From Beverwykella pulmonaria (Eukaryota; Ascomycota; Dothideomycetes; Pleosporales; Melanommataceae), in assembly GCA_001599595.1 (NCBI GenBank), contig BCHH01000017.1:683873-747872 (forward strand): 64,000 bases of DNA. The letters run 5' to 3'. Within the stretch, counting starts at the first letter, position 1. Each line of letters opens with the position of its first letter. A model generated the notes under the pieces. That model saw nothing but the letters and a program-made list of their open reading frames with translations. It was not told the DNA's origin and did no database searches. The translations under genes were made by a program, and so were the position numbers. This document shows positions 1-11,982 of the stretch, one piece after another.

Positions 1-1621
1 AAACCTCCCGTTGCCCTGGTCCGGCAGTACGACTTCGACGGCATGTAATCTCCTCTCCAGCGGCAGCACCGGCAACCTCTCCAAATCCGCCTCTTGCACC
101 ATCTCAAGTGGTGAATGAAAGTCCTCCACATTTTCGTACGCAGAATAGAAATCTCCCTCCTCAATTCTGACAGCTTCCCGCGCGAGATGTACAGTAAGCG
201 TTGAATCGAATGCGCCGTCCGAGTGCAGGGGGTAGCTCAACAACTTTATCGCCCGCATCCTAATACTGTGATGGCGACATTTCATGGCGGTGAAAAAGAG
301 TGGGGGGATCCAGCCGAGATCTGCGATGGAGGAGGAGAGCTCGGTGGCGTGGAGGCGGCCGGTTTTCTGGATGGAGAGAGCGGAGGTGATGATGGTGAGG
401 AAGGAGGACGTGTGCGTGTCGAAGATTGATTCCCCGGTCTGGAAGAGGCAGCGACACATGATGGTGGCGGTGGTGTGGTAGATGGTGAGGAGGCGGTGGA
501 CAAAGGTCTCGAGCGGCTGCGGACTTACCGATAAAGGCTCACGTCTGTTGAGCCAGGTTACGAGGTTTGCTTGCAGACGGCCCTGTTTGGTGAGCATTTC
601 TGGGGAAGCAAAAAGATCGTTGCGAGCCCGATACTCCTCCTTCAAGAAGATAATCTCGTCGATTATCCGCTCAAGACGTTGTCGCGCCTGTCCCGCACTC
701 CGAAACCGTTCCATCTTCCCCTCCTCCTCCTCCGAATCCTTCAGCACAAAATGCACCATCCGCTCACTCTTCCCAAAAAAATCACTCTGCGCCTGCAGTC
801 TCGCGTACGAGTCTACAATCCACTCATCCAACGTCTCTGGCCTCGGGCTCAGGAACAGCACATCATCGATGCTCTCCGCTCCACTTTCTCTCAAGAATTT
901 GAGCCCATTTTGCAGGTGAAATTGGCCCGCCTTGTAACGGCCCCTTATATACTCCAAGGAAATGAAGACAAGGCAAGTCACCAGGACTACGCGCGCAGAC
1001 GCCATGTTCTTAGAGGTGAAATGGGGGCGTAGTCGTGTGATGGCGGTGCTGTAGTGCCGCAGCATAAATTGTTCCTGGGGGTCTGGCGGGAGCTCGGCCC
1101 TTTCTAGGGCTGGAGATATGGTTCTTCTCTTGTGTGCGGAGGATAGAGCGAGGATCGCATGCAGGATCGCGGGTTCCGATGAGGCAGCTTGAAGCAAGCA
1201 GACTTCCCAGAATCCAGAGGGGAAGGCAGAGGATAGTTTAGTGATGGTGCGGTGTTGGAACCAGGAGAGGTAAGAGCGCTCTTCATGCCCTTTGGGGCCT
1301 GTGAAGGCGGACAGGTGGGACGTGCTAATATGCTGGGGGAGGAGTTTGGGGGTCATGGAGATCGGACCGTGGGGGTGCGAGGTCAAGGGCACGCTCCAGA
1401 TCCCATAACCATCGCATACTCTGCCTGTAGAGACGCATTTATAGCATGCAGGGCGCTCTTCTCCGCACTTTACTTTTCGTGTTCTGGTTCGAGTATCAGA
1501 AGAATGGACAAGAGGTCAAGGTGTTCAGAACGCACTTGCAGGTCCGACATCCGCTCCGTGCCTTGGCTCGCCGAGCCTGGGATATTGTCCGAGACTTCTT
1601 GGGCGGCGTGCTGTCGTTCAT
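1..1621 (-). CDS. Zn(II)2Cys6 fungal transcription factor, 3' end outside window
   Basis: Sequence-specific nuclear regulator. Exon 1 is 1621-1536, a 52-nt GT-AG intron is 1535-1484, and exon 2 runs from 1483 off the window. The intron splits the zinc cluster: joined, residues about 25-50 give GCRTCKTRKVKCGEE followed by ACYKCVSTGRVCDGYG, the six-cysteine binuclear pattern. After it comes the conserved middle region of this family (YLSWFQHRT, SGFWEVCLLQAA, ARVVLVTCLVFISLEY, HLQNGLKFL, and later LGWIPPLFFTAMKCRH). About 523 residues are visible and the frame is open to base 1, so the stop lies beyond the edge. An in-frame ATG at 1663 would add 14 residues; 1621 was taken because the zinc cluster follows it closely. 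A CCAAT-bearing minisatellite lies about 100 bp upstream. Its targets are unknown; the nearby metabolic genes are candidates. Confidence 0.9.
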
Positions 1622-1721
1622 GGAGATTTGTGACTTGTGTTGGGCAAGGGAGAGGTGGAACATGAGCGCGAATGTTTAAGGGGAGGATGCTTACTCGCTA
1701 GATCGGACAGGCCGTGGTGTT

Positions 1722-2014
1722 ATTGGCTGAGAGCTGGTATTGTCTAATTGGCTGAGAGCTGGTATTGTCTAATTGGCTGAGAGCTGGTATTGTCTAATTG
1801 GCTGAGAGCTGGTATTNNNNNNNNNNNNNNNNNNNNNNNNNNNNNNNNNNNNNNNNNNNNNNNNNNNNNNNNNNNNNNNNNNNNNNNNNNNNNNNNNNNN
1901 NNNNNNATTGGCTGAGAGCTGGTATTGTCTAATTGGCTGAGAGCTGGTATTGTCTAATTGGCTGAGAGCTGGTATTGTCTAATTGGCTGAGAGCTGGTAT
2001 TGTCTAATTGGCTG
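1722..2014. repeat. 25-bp minisatellite carrying a CCAAT box per unit
   Basis: At least eight near-identical 25-bp units are visible, starting at 1722, 1747, 1772, 1797 (cut by Ns), 1907, 1932, 1957 and 1982. A degenerate ninth starts at 2007. Each unit begins ATTGGCTGAGAGCTGG; the reverse strand therefore reads CAGCCAAT, an inverted CCAAT box, once per unit. The array lies upstream of the minus-strand Zn2Cys6 gene with CCAAT pointing toward that gene. Confidence 0.95.
1817..1906. other. Assembly gap (90 Ns) inside the minisatellite
   Basis: Ninety consecutive Ns interrupt the repeat. The distance between flanking unit starts (1797 to 1907, 110 bp) is not a multiple of 25, so the gap length is an estimate and the true copy number is unknown. 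Confidence 0.98.
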
Positions 2015-2798
2015 TGTCGCACTTTCTACTCGCTGATTTGCTGACTTGGCTTAAATGTGGGTCTCGAGTCTCACGACCAGAAGGATTTAATTATAATCTT
2101 TTCTTTATATCCCCATCCGTGTGCCTCCTGAACGGCCATGAAAAGAAGATAACTATATCAATATAAACCCACTATTTTTGTCCACTATTTTTGTCCTTAA
2201 CAGCTCTAGACATACTTTACAAGAACCTCCAACTAAGGAAAGCGATCCAAGTCTCGCCAGTACATGGTAGATATTCAGATTTCCAAGAACAATCAATGAA
2301 AAGTAAACATGAGCTGGAAAACTAACATAGAACGTCGAGAGTATTTGGGAACACGAGCAAATTGTGTTGCCTTATAGCGGTTCCTTGGGTGCGTAATGAC
2401 TCGTCGCCGCCAAGGCCAGCAAATCAGCAAGTGGGAGCGCAAAACCTCGGAGTCTCCCGATCCAAAGCCTGAACCACAGAAATATTCTCAGAGGAACACG
2501 CCAAAGTACGCAGGTTGTAAGTCTTCATAAACGTCGAGTTGGGTAGTCTAAGCCCCACAGCCCTCATTTTCAATGCGCAAGGTGGTTGCCTGTTTCAGCC
2601 GTGGCGCAACGGCCCCTCTCAAACCAGCACCGCGCGCAACGTGTTCACCTCACCACCTCTAAAGAACCTCACGGGTGAAAGATCCATAACGCGAACTCGT
2701 GAGAAATCGGCTTATTCAGCCGTTCTTGGCGGGCGTCTCTATCGACATTCCACATCGGTCGGTGAAACTCGACTCAGCTTCTCGCACGACCAGACAAG
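2015..2798. other. Intergenic region, no gene seen
   Basis: Between the minisatellite and the plus-strand gene at 2799 I see no convincing coding sequence. It should hold the promoter of the 2799 gene. Short open frames near 2540-2900 overlap the true first exon in other frames. Confidence 0.6.
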
Positions 2799-4123
2799 AT
2801 GGCGACGGAGCATCAACAGGAGCTCTTCCAGCTCTGGGCCGAGGGCACCGACTTCGTACTCGATCTCAACGCCTCCCCGAAGCGAGAATTCGCGCGTATA
2901 GGGAAGATCCGTGGATGGGTGGGTGGCGAGGAAGAGTGGAATGCGAACTGGTGCACGTGCTTTGGTGAGGAGTACACATACCGGCCATGCCGTAAGTATT
3001 AACCCTTTCGCCAAGAAAAACAGAATTAATATGCCGTAGAACACTCAACTCTACTTCCCAAACCGCTCACGAAGAAGAGCTTGCAGGTGGTTGAGAGGCC
3101 GGAATCCAAGATGGGTGCAGACGCTGACGAGCAAGAATTCTTCCGCCAAGGCCATGCTCGCGGTTTGCAGGTCAATGGGAAGGGCTGGCGCAAGCAGTGG
3201 AATGTGTCTTTTGGGCATCCCTGGGTTCGTGATCAATTCGGGATCTTTCAAGAAAAAGGTGAATTGTTCAAATAACATCAACAGCAGTAGTGCTGACTCT
3301 CTGACTAGGTCCTGCTAATAGACTTCAACAACTGTGCTTTGGAGTCTACGACAACTTCGCTCTGGTGAAGGGTGCAGATGTGAAACAAGATTTCACGCGT
3401 CTGAGAATGGAGAAGGGTTGGGATCACGGGAGGGCGCAGAAGGAAGCGAGGTGGTGCTTCGGTACTCATATTGGTCCGAAGATTTGTGCTTCAGTGGACT
3501 GGGAGAGTGACTCGGACAGTGATGAGGGATGCACGATCTACACGCCTACCGTCAGCGACGATGGTGGTGTGTCTCTTCACGATGACCCTGTCCCGACTGT
3601 TAGCATCCCGACTGTTCACGCCCCAACCGCTAACGCCGGCTCCGATCCAACTGCCGGCCTTACCCAAGCCTTCAACCGACTTGTTGTTCACCCGAACCAG
3701 ACAGACAAAAAGAGCAAGAAGCAGCGCCGCGCCGAAGCCCTGGAGACCGACTTTGGACTACACTTCGGCTCGGACCTGAACAAGCTGGAGGGCTGGCAAA
3801 AGCTATGCGAGATAGTAGGCCTCTCAACGGACCTCAAGTCAGTAACTCAGTGCAAGAAGGTGAGTAGTTTACCCCTTCTAAACATAGATCATGCTAGTGT
3901 CGTTTTGCCAATGACTAATATGTAACAGGCCTTGAAGAGCATCTACATCAACCTTGTCAACCTCGTCCAACACGTCCGCAATCCAGACGCGACACCACTG
4001 ATGAAGTTTAGTTCGACCAGCGAGTTCCGGAGGTACACTATGGGTAGCAAGAGTAGGACTTTTCCGAAGGATGCCGCAAAGCAGAATACGTTTCTCAAAG
4101 CCCTGCTTCGGCGGGTCTATTAG
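2799..4123 (+). CDS. Uncharacterised 385-aa fungal protein
   Basis: Four exons fit one frame: 2799-2991, 3040-3258, 3309-3859 and 3929-4123, joined by three short GT-AG introns, giving 385 residues and a TAG stop. The N-terminal third is rich in Trp and Gly (GWVGGEEEWNANWCTCF, then WRKQWNVSFGHPW). A middle acidic/threonine-rich stretch (WESDSDSDEG, then a run of Pro, Thr and Val) looks disordered. A basic stretch KKSKKQRRAEALETDF precedes a helical C-terminus ending in ALLRRVY. No signal peptide or membrane segment is visible. I do not recognise the family. Consistent splice phases and continuous coding across four exons support a real gene; the function is unknown. Confidence 0.75.
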
Positions 4124-4559
4124 GGTTCGTCGACTACTGTGGACGATAGCGAGGCCGTTAGCATTTCATTTCTTTCGCGGGAAATGTATCATTTGGGAGA
4201 CAGCGACTAATCTCACGTGTCAAATCTTTAGGTAGGGTTTGGGAGTTCATGGTAGCATTGACATGGTATGACTTTAGATCTGATGGCGAATACCATGCAC
4301 ATCTATCAGATCTGAATTCGGAGTCACGGCGGGAATGGTTTTGGGTCATGGGGTTTTCACTTTTTTCGGTTGGTGGGGAGCTAGCGTCAAGATCTCTTCT
4401 CTTGCTTGCTCTCTTACCCTATAGAAGCTCCGGGGTGCACACATGATTACCTAGAATTACACAACATCGGTACTACCAGATTGAGGCCTGTCCATCAGTA
4501 TTTGGGTATCTTTCAAACCAACGATAACAGAACAATATCTCTTATCTGTTCTAGGCAGG

Positions 4560-5335
4560 ACATCAGTACGTCTCATCATCAACCACACTATAGTACAACA
4601 CAATAGCCTGGATATGCACGCGATCGACCCTGTCAAATAACCTCTCCAAACCCACTAACAACTTCTTCATCCCCTCCCCATACGATTCTCTCACCTTACC
4701 CAAAAATACTCATCCATCGCCCTGTCCAGCGTCTCATCTTCCCCCTCGAACCTCCTCCGCCTCCCCCTCCTCCTCACCAGCCGTCCAAATGGCAGAATAC
4801 ACCTCCGAATACGGGCACCTAGCCTCACCCTCCCAAACCAAATTCGCAAGTCATTCGGCCCAAACACATATCCACACACCCTTCACTCTGGCCATCTCTT
4901 CACGCCATGATTTATGCGCGAAGTGGTATCCGTAGGGCAGGTAGCAGATCAGACTGCTATTTTATGGGACAGGGAGCTGCATCGCGTTGAAGGTCCAGTT
5001 ATGCACCAGAGACCCCATCTTCATCTTTTGCGCAAGAATGCGGCTTCGGTGTAAGTGCGGGGCGTCGGAGATGGGTTGGTGGAAGGACTAGATGTGTTCT
5101 CGGAGTATGCATCTACATTGTGGCAGTAGTATGAAAGGAAGGATTTGAACAGACATTGAAAGATGGACGCTTTCTTTGTTTGGCGATTGAGATCGAGGAG
5201 GCAAAAGATTTTGCTTTCGAGTTGTGCGCGGCTGGCGTCAAAGCTGATGAGGGAGGGTGCGGGTTTGTGGGGAGCGGAGGTCTCGGGAACCTCGGAGGAC
5301 ATCACTGCGACGGGATAAAGATAGGGGCACGGCAT
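4560..5335 (-). pseudogene. Possible decayed minus-strand gene, unrecognised
   Basis: A 104-codon open frame (5335-5021) starts at an ATG. Plausible coding pieces then continue in shifted frames: one beginning KMGSLVHNWTFNAMQLPVP, then SLICYLPYGYHFAHKSW near 4940-4900, then GKVRESYGEGMKKLLVGLE near 4700-4640. Stops or shifts separate the pieces, and no clean intron set joins them all. It may be a relic or a gene whose introns I misread. Flanks 4124-4559 and 5336-5618 hold nothing else I can support. Confidence 0.3.
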
Positions 5336-5618
5336 GGCTTAGGACGGATATGTGATAACATTTGGTGTTTGAGTATTGTACGAGAAACGGTGGTCTTGAA
5401 TCAAAATGGCATGTTAAATATTAAGCCTGAATATTTTATGTGGATTTCTTTGTGGTGTTAACGTTAGTGTGATCTATACACAAAAGTCCTTGGTAGCCGT
5501 TGTCGCAAACTCAAGAAGTTCGAATAAATATCGCACTTCCCTTTTCGAAAATCAATATAATTATATATGGTTAAGGAAACAGCTTACACGCATCACTATC
5601 CCCATTCACTCCACTTCT

Positions 5619-7809
5619 TCACGAGCCCCTAACATTTCCACTTGTTTCCGTCTTCTCTTTCGCGTCTCGCTCCTCTTGCACCTCCGATGCAGCACTGTTA
5701 TACCCAATAGCTTTGAGCCATTTCGGGTCGATATTTTCTACCTGGAGATACGGAGACAGGTCTGCGCCTTGCTTTACATCTTGAGGCGCTGCACCCATAC
5801 CAAGATGGGCCCAGGGGTTCTTGTGGAGGTATTTGATTTCGAAGTCTTCATAGCGCGGTTGTTCGATGACATCGATGTATTGAAGTGAGGATCCAGGATA
5901 CACGGCTGTGATTTGCAGTCAGCTTGTATCTAGCGATCATGTCGCGGAACATTTTTGAGGGGAGAAAAGGGAAAAAAGGGAAGAAAAGCGGAACGCACCA
6001 TTGACTCTTCCAGTCTCGTTGTTCTTATACCAGGCCCTACAATCGTCTTTCCACACTGTGTGCTTAATCCACTCTTGCGTGTGTTCATTAAAGCGATCGG
6101 TTATGTCTTGTCGTGGCACCCACGATTTAATATGCTCGCGCTGCATCTTCTTGATGATTTTGATGGTATATTCGGATACGGATAGGAGCGGCCCGGTAAC
6201 GCTTCCGTTTTCGACGGGCCTAATAATAAATCAGTACATCGTGTCGATGGAGCGAAGTGGTATTTGTAATTCACGTGTCACTTACCAGGTTGGTCCTATG
6301 AAAATGATGAAGTTGGGCATGTCGGGACAGCCAAGGCCTAGATAGCTCTCGGGTGTGTCTTTCCACTTCTCGGCTAGGTTAACCCCGTTCTTGCCAACAA
6401 CAGGAAAGCGCGGTCTGTAGGTGACATCGAAGCCTGTTGCACAGACGATCGTATCGCATTCTCGCTCTTCTCCGTCCTCGCCTACAACACCTTTTTCGGT
6501 GATGGATTTGACAGCCGTGAAGTGGACGTCTACGTTGTCCTTTTGGATAGCTTCCATGTACGGATCGCCTGGTGTTACTCGGCGGCCTGTCAAGTTTCAG
6601 TACTTTTTCATAGCATTCCAATTGAAGGAAAGCTTACAGCCAAGCTCAAACTTGGGATTGAATCCTTGGAACAGCCGGTCGTCCTTGATCATCTCCCTCA
6701 TTCTCGACCGGAACATCTCTTGTGCGCCTTTCTGGGACTCGCCACCCGAGTAAAACAAACTCCACAGCCCATTGATTTGGCCTTCGATATCTTTGGCGTG
6801 TGCCACCAGTTCCGAAGGGTTGTTCCGGAACTTATCTCTTTCTTCCACAGAGTACTCTTTGTTCTGGCCGAAATTGTTCGCGATTTGGATAAACCACACC
6901 CCCGTTCGAATGAAGATATCCATGTGTTTGACATGTGGCTGCATCGTCGGCACGGTCTGGATAGACGACGCACCTGATCCAATCACAGCCACCCGGTCTT
7001 TGGACCACTCTTCTTTTTGATAGTCCTTGGACCAGGCACCTGTGTGCTCGACTCTGCCCTTAAACTTGTCTAGTCCTGGAATATCCGGCCATTTGAAATT
7101 GTTCAGGATACCCGTTGCGTAGAGCAGCAAGTCGCACTCTTCCTCAAACTCCTTGGTATCTCCCGCTGAGTTCTTTTGCCGCATTGTGACTTTCCACTTC
7201 CCAGTATCGTCTTGCCATTCCGACTTCACGACCTCTGTGTTGAATGTCATGTACTTGCGAAGATCGAAGACATCGACCACTTTCCGAAGGTATTCGTGGA
7301 TGTCGGGTGCGTACGAAAAGAAGCGTGGCCAGTCGGGGTTTAGAGCAAAGTTCAAAGTGTAGGCATGGCTAGGGATGTCGCAGCCGCATCCTGAGTAGAT
7401 TTAGCGGAACTCTTCGAAATGATCGGTAGGGCCGTACCTGGATAGCGATTCTCTAACCATGTGCTATATAAAAGTAAGTATCCTAAGGCTCTAGCCCTAT
7501 TATTCTCAAGGTGCCAACCTACCCTCCTACATCAGAATTCTTCTCATATATGACATGTTCAACATTCGAAGGGTCCAAGTATTTCTGGATTTGATATGCC
7601 ATGAGGATCCCTGAGAATCCAGCGCCTATTGTGAGTACTTTCATTTTTCGAGTGGATGGGTCCTGGTTTCATATTAGAGTTCGGTGTGGAGGCGCATTCA
7701 TCCAAAAACGCACATTGTATACAATGTTAGGAATCGAGTATCCAGAGGAGCCTGGGGTGGAATAATCCCATTTTCCATTGGCATTTAACGAGTTCAAATC
7801 TGGTGCCAT
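5619..7809 (-). CDS. Baeyer-Villiger-type FAD monooxygenase
   Basis: NADPH- and FAD-dependent monooxygenase of the BVMO/FMO class, expected to insert oxygen next to a ketone to give an ester or lactone. Seven exons fit: 7809-7714, 7662-7523, 7463-7438, 7390-6638, 6586-6286, 6219-5999 and 5905-5619, giving 607 residues. Visible motifs: FAD Rossmann IGAGFSG at about 44-50; [17 protein letters not shown]; the BVMO fingerprint [13 protein letters not shown] at about 197 (FxGxxxHxxxW, with S where P or D is usual); NADPH site [10 protein letters not shown] at about 224; and [11 protein letters not shown] in the C-terminal half. The length is normal for fungal BVMOs. The N-terminus begins MAPDLNSL; an in-frame start at 7866 would add 19 residues. 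A short 18-nt coding stretch after intron 1 precedes the FAD motif. The substrate cannot be told. Nearby MFS, SDR and esterase genes suggest a shared pathway. Confidence 0.92.
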
Positions 7810-9574
7810 GATTGCTGGGAGTGAGCCGGATGGTCTGGATGATGGAACAATGGAGTTGAGTATCAAGTAGGAGGATCAAGGTCAAGTACAGGTCAAGATG
7901 GAGACAGAAAATCTCTTATACTTGTACGAGATGTCAGGCGGCCAACTGAACAACTGCACGATCTTCTGACATAGCTCTCTTAGCTGACGCTGCTATAGCT
8001 ATAACATTAACTCATTCAGGAAGCAAGTCTGTGAAAACTGGAGGGGCAACTAATCATCTCAGAAATAGAGTGACGAGAGTGATTGGAATACCACAGCTTA
8101 CTGTATCGACCATAACCGAGGTTTCCGCCGATTGTGAGCAGCGAGTGTGCGCTAGTACCGAACGATTCGTGTAAGCTGACATAGCTTCGATATACCATGA
8201 CGTCTTGAGGAGGACGGGGAAGTGGGCCTGCCGTGGAAATGTGTAATGTTCCCCTCCAATCGGAGGTTAATCCGCTGAAGTGCGGGGTAGCGGCAAGCCA
8301 AAGCCAAGAGGGTAGTGTAGGCCGAGAAGGAAGTCGCAGGTCGAAGTTCCATCTTGGAATTGGGGCAAGGTCAGGAACCATTGTTGTTGTACTACAGTAC
8401 CGCCGCTGATCGTAGGCATTCATTGTCAGCGGCTTGTCCACAACGCGGACCTTAGCCGGAATAACAACAAAAGAAAATAGTGGATGACGCGCTAGATCCG
8501 ATGACACTGTACAGTCTGACTGGGTTCATCGGGATTTCCTATCCATCCTGTCGCTGGGTGTGAAAGCTCTTGAGGAGACACAGGGCATTAGCAGTTAAAG
8601 ATCGAAAATCGAGATGTCGCGATCAATGCAATTTAACGAAAGATGAGTCAAAAGCCGCGATTCTCATATCAAATTCGATCATATTGATGAGCGGACGAAA
8701 GCCGAGATAGAGACGAGTGTTGAAAGAAAGGGATAGGTAGAGCAAATCGGTTGTTGCGTGCATTATCGATCGAGTCCAGCGCAAAATGCTGACGTGAGCC
8801 CCTGGCTCCCAACATCCTCAAGACCCTCACGACCTCCGTTCTTTTCCTTTTCCTCTTTGCATCTTATGCGCGACACGTCAGAAACCAGTTATGCCTTGAA
8901 CGCCATCCGTGCATCCGTCTGATAATCCCTCTGTCCTGCCGCTGCCGCTGCCGCTGCGGTTGGTCTTACGTACCGCCAACCTGGTTCCGCACACTATACG
9001 ATACGTAGAATGTATGAGCATACAAAGTGTAGGGCTGAGATCATTGACTCCTCGTATCGAAGAGCATTTCTCGCAATAATTGCCCAAGTATGGTACTTGA
9101 CACTGTCGTAGGGCTGCCATGCAGCTCTCTGTGCCGGCTGAATACTGCATCTGAGTCTCCGCTACAGCTTCCATGTCTTTGGGCTGGGAGCATTCTGTTC
9201 TTCGATTCGTTGTCGGCCTCGGCGAAATTCCACATCGGCAGTTGTGCAAATACATTTTTGCCGGTTAAATTCTCCACATTACCCCAACCGTTCGAGAACT
9301 TCAAGGCGTAAAAGAGCTAAGCGGTGGAGCTAACCCATGGGGGATCTACGCCCAATCAGAAGTGCCCAGTGTGCAGATGGATATGCGCGATGCAAGTACC
9401 GCATTATTTGGACGTGTACCAGATCGGTGGAGGGCATGGAGCTAACAAGAAGCTGTCCCCATATTTAGATCTTGTCGTATCCCTCCCTCCTCATCATCAT
9501 TCTCGATTTCCTCTCAGCTTCCAGGAGCTCCCCCCATCTTCAGCTGTTCGACACAACGGAAGTTACCGCACAAA
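7810..9574. other. Gene-free interval between monooxygenase and MFS gene
   Basis: This 1.76-kb interval is probably the divergent promoter region of the monooxygenase and the transporter. A 163-codon minus-strand open frame (8507-8016) has no recognisable domain and I do not call it. A short CTGCCG-type trinucleotide run lies near 8937-8960. Confidence 0.5.
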
Positions 9575-11298
9575 ATGGACAACGAGAAGCCCGAGATCTC
9601 AGTGGCGGAAAGCACTCGCGTACATATCCACGAGCAAGAGATTGGACACGAGACAGATGTGGTTCTGCTCGATGCAGGTGCTGCCCACCTCGAAAAGGGC
9701 CAGATTGGAACCCTGAAGCTCGCCAAAGACGGGCATACCGTTCTGATCCCTCAACCGACTACGGACCCAAACGATCCGCTCAATTGGTCTTGGACTCGAA
9801 AGCACCTTATGCTAGCGGTCATATCATCGACTGCATTTCTTGGTGACTATGGTTCTGGAGCTGGAATCCCACTTATCGTTCTTCAGGGTCAAGAATGGGG
9901 TTTATCGCCTGCTAAGGTTAACGAGGCTGGCAATTTGAATGTACTCATGCTGTAAGTCAACTTGAAGCAACTGCTAATACAAACTGACTTGTATAGTGGC
10001 ATTGGTGGCCTCATCTGGATCGTCATTTCGTCTTGGTGGGGACGAGCCCCTGTCATGTTCTGGAGCACCCTCTCGGGGACACTCTTCACGCTTGCATGCG
10101 CTGTCTCGAACAGCTTCCCCGTCTTCTATGGATTCCGAGCAATGATGGGATTGACCTTGACCGCATATCAAGTGGTTGGTCTTGCGTGCGTCAAAGACAT
10201 GTTCTACTTCCACGAGCATGCTAGAAAGATCGGTATTTGGGTTAGCATCTTCATTCTCTCGCCTTACCTCGGACCCTTCTTCGCCAATTTCATCATCGCT
10301 GGTACTGGCGACTGGCGGGCGGTCATGTGGCTCGTAACGGCCATGGGCTTCGCGGACTTGGTTGCCATTCTAATGATTGCCGACGAGACCTACTACGAAC
10401 GCTCCATTCCTCTGGAACAACAACCACCGAGACCTCAAACCTTGGCTGGTAGAATGTCCCGGCTCATTGGAATATGGCAGATCCAGCATCACACGGGATA
10501 TTTCAAGACATGCTGGCAGTGCTGCAGTCGTCTCTTGTCCACACTCTTCAAGCCCATCATGCTTCCAACGATGATCTACTAGTAAGCGCTATTTCCATGT
10601 ATTACAACGCGATAATTGACCTAGGCTGCAGTGCAATGAGCTTCATGTGGGCAGTCGGCATCAACATAACCTCCACCATCCTTCTCGAAACTCCTGTCGC
10701 TGTAGGAGGCTATGGCTTCGGCCCCAAAGCCGTCGGCTTCCTCTACTTTACCCCTCTTGTAGCCGTTTCCCTTGGCGAATTCTTTGGCCACTTCTTCAAC
10801 GACTTTATCGCGAACCGCTACGTGCGAAAGCATGAGGGTATTTTCAAGCCCGAAGCGCGTCTTCTTACGAATTACATCGCGGCTGCATTCATGATTCCTG
10901 GCCTCATTATCGTGGGACAGACACTTGAGAAGCATCTGAGCTATGTGGGCATCATCTTTGGATGGGGCATGTATGTGTTTGGAGTCATGCTAGCGACTGT
11001 TGCTATCACAGCGTATGCGCTGGATTCGTATGGAACTGCAAGTTCCGAGGTCTCGGGGCTTTTGAACTTCTCTCGAGGTAGGTTGGTCTCCATCTTTGAA
11101 AAAGAGCAATGGCTAACAAATTCTGTAGTCATTTCTGGTTTCTCCGTCGGCTACTTCCAGATGCCATGGGGCGTGAAGAGCGGATTCGCTCTCTCATTCG
11201 GCATTCAAGCCGTCATTGTTGCAGTAGCTACAGTCATCGTCGCGATTTTGCAAGTGTATGGCGGCCGGTTGAGGGCGAAGGGCGGACCTGTTATTTGA
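9575..11298 (+). CDS. Major facilitator superfamily transporter (DHA1-like)
   Basis: Multi-pass plasma or vacuolar membrane transporter using proton-motive force. Exons 9575-9951, 9997-10581, 10632-11077 and 11129-11298 give 525 residues. A cytoplasmic N-terminus of about 70 residues ends in DPNDPLNWSWTRKH, a motif typical just before TM1 of fungal DHA1 transporters. Many hydrophobic helices follow (IGGLIWIVISSWWGRAPVMF, YGFRAMMGLTLTAYQVVG, ITSTILLETPVAVGGYGFG, VIVAVATVIVAILQVYGG). The central loop lies around residues 265-310 (ERSIPLEQQPPRPQ). Length and layout are normal for a 12-TM drug/metabolite carrier. The third intron lies after LLNFSR. Its position next to the monooxygenase and dehydrogenase suggests import or export of their substrate or product, but no substrate can be read from sequence. 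Confidence 0.92.
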
Positions 11299-11982
11299 TT
11301 GAGCACGAGAAACCTATTAGGATTGAACTAGTGCAGCGAAAATGTGAGCTCCAAGGTGGTCCTGAATAGAGCCTTTAGCTACCAAAATGCATATACAGAT
11401 TCAATAGTACAAGGCTGCGGCTTTCAGGCAGCATTTTCCCTCTATCTACTCATTGAGGGTGTGGTCATGTACACTCACGGCGAGGCTAGGCCACAAACGT
11501 GGTAGCATTCCACTTTGAACCTTCTTATCCACCTCGCTCTCACCTCCGCACATAAATAGTCGCTGCAACCTTGATCTTCTCTCTCCTCGCCATTTTTAGC
11601 CTCAATGTGTCAAAAACACCAAGAACTATCATATTTCTACAATAATAGTCAATAAGCGACGGAATTTTCAACGGAGAATGGATTGTCTTCAAAGCACATA
11701 CTATGTTACTCTCCCGAGGTCGCGCTTGTTCGACAGTCAGAATCCGTTATCTGTCATTGATGACCCCACCAACTGCGGCTACCTGACTAAGTCGCGTCGT
11801 TTCGAAGTTATGATTGCACAAGGTGCATACGCTCAAGTCTATCGGTATGCACATTCCCTTTACTTTATAGGTGTGCGAGGAGGCGGAAGTTGCTTCGCAA
11901 ACTGGTATATAGTATTTCTTCACCTGTGGTTACTCAAACGATCGTCTACGGAAAGTGCAGCTGGCTGGGTTTATGGCGTAAA
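11299..11982. other. Gene-free interval downstream of MFS gene
   Basis: A 119-codon open frame (11678-12037) exists but shows no domain, and its end overlaps a better coding candidate in another frame. I see no other feature. Confidence 0.45.

Noticed and set aside
8016..8507. 163-codon minus-strand open frame
   Set aside because: No domain, no splice context and no protein-like conservation signal; it lies in a promoter-sized interval.
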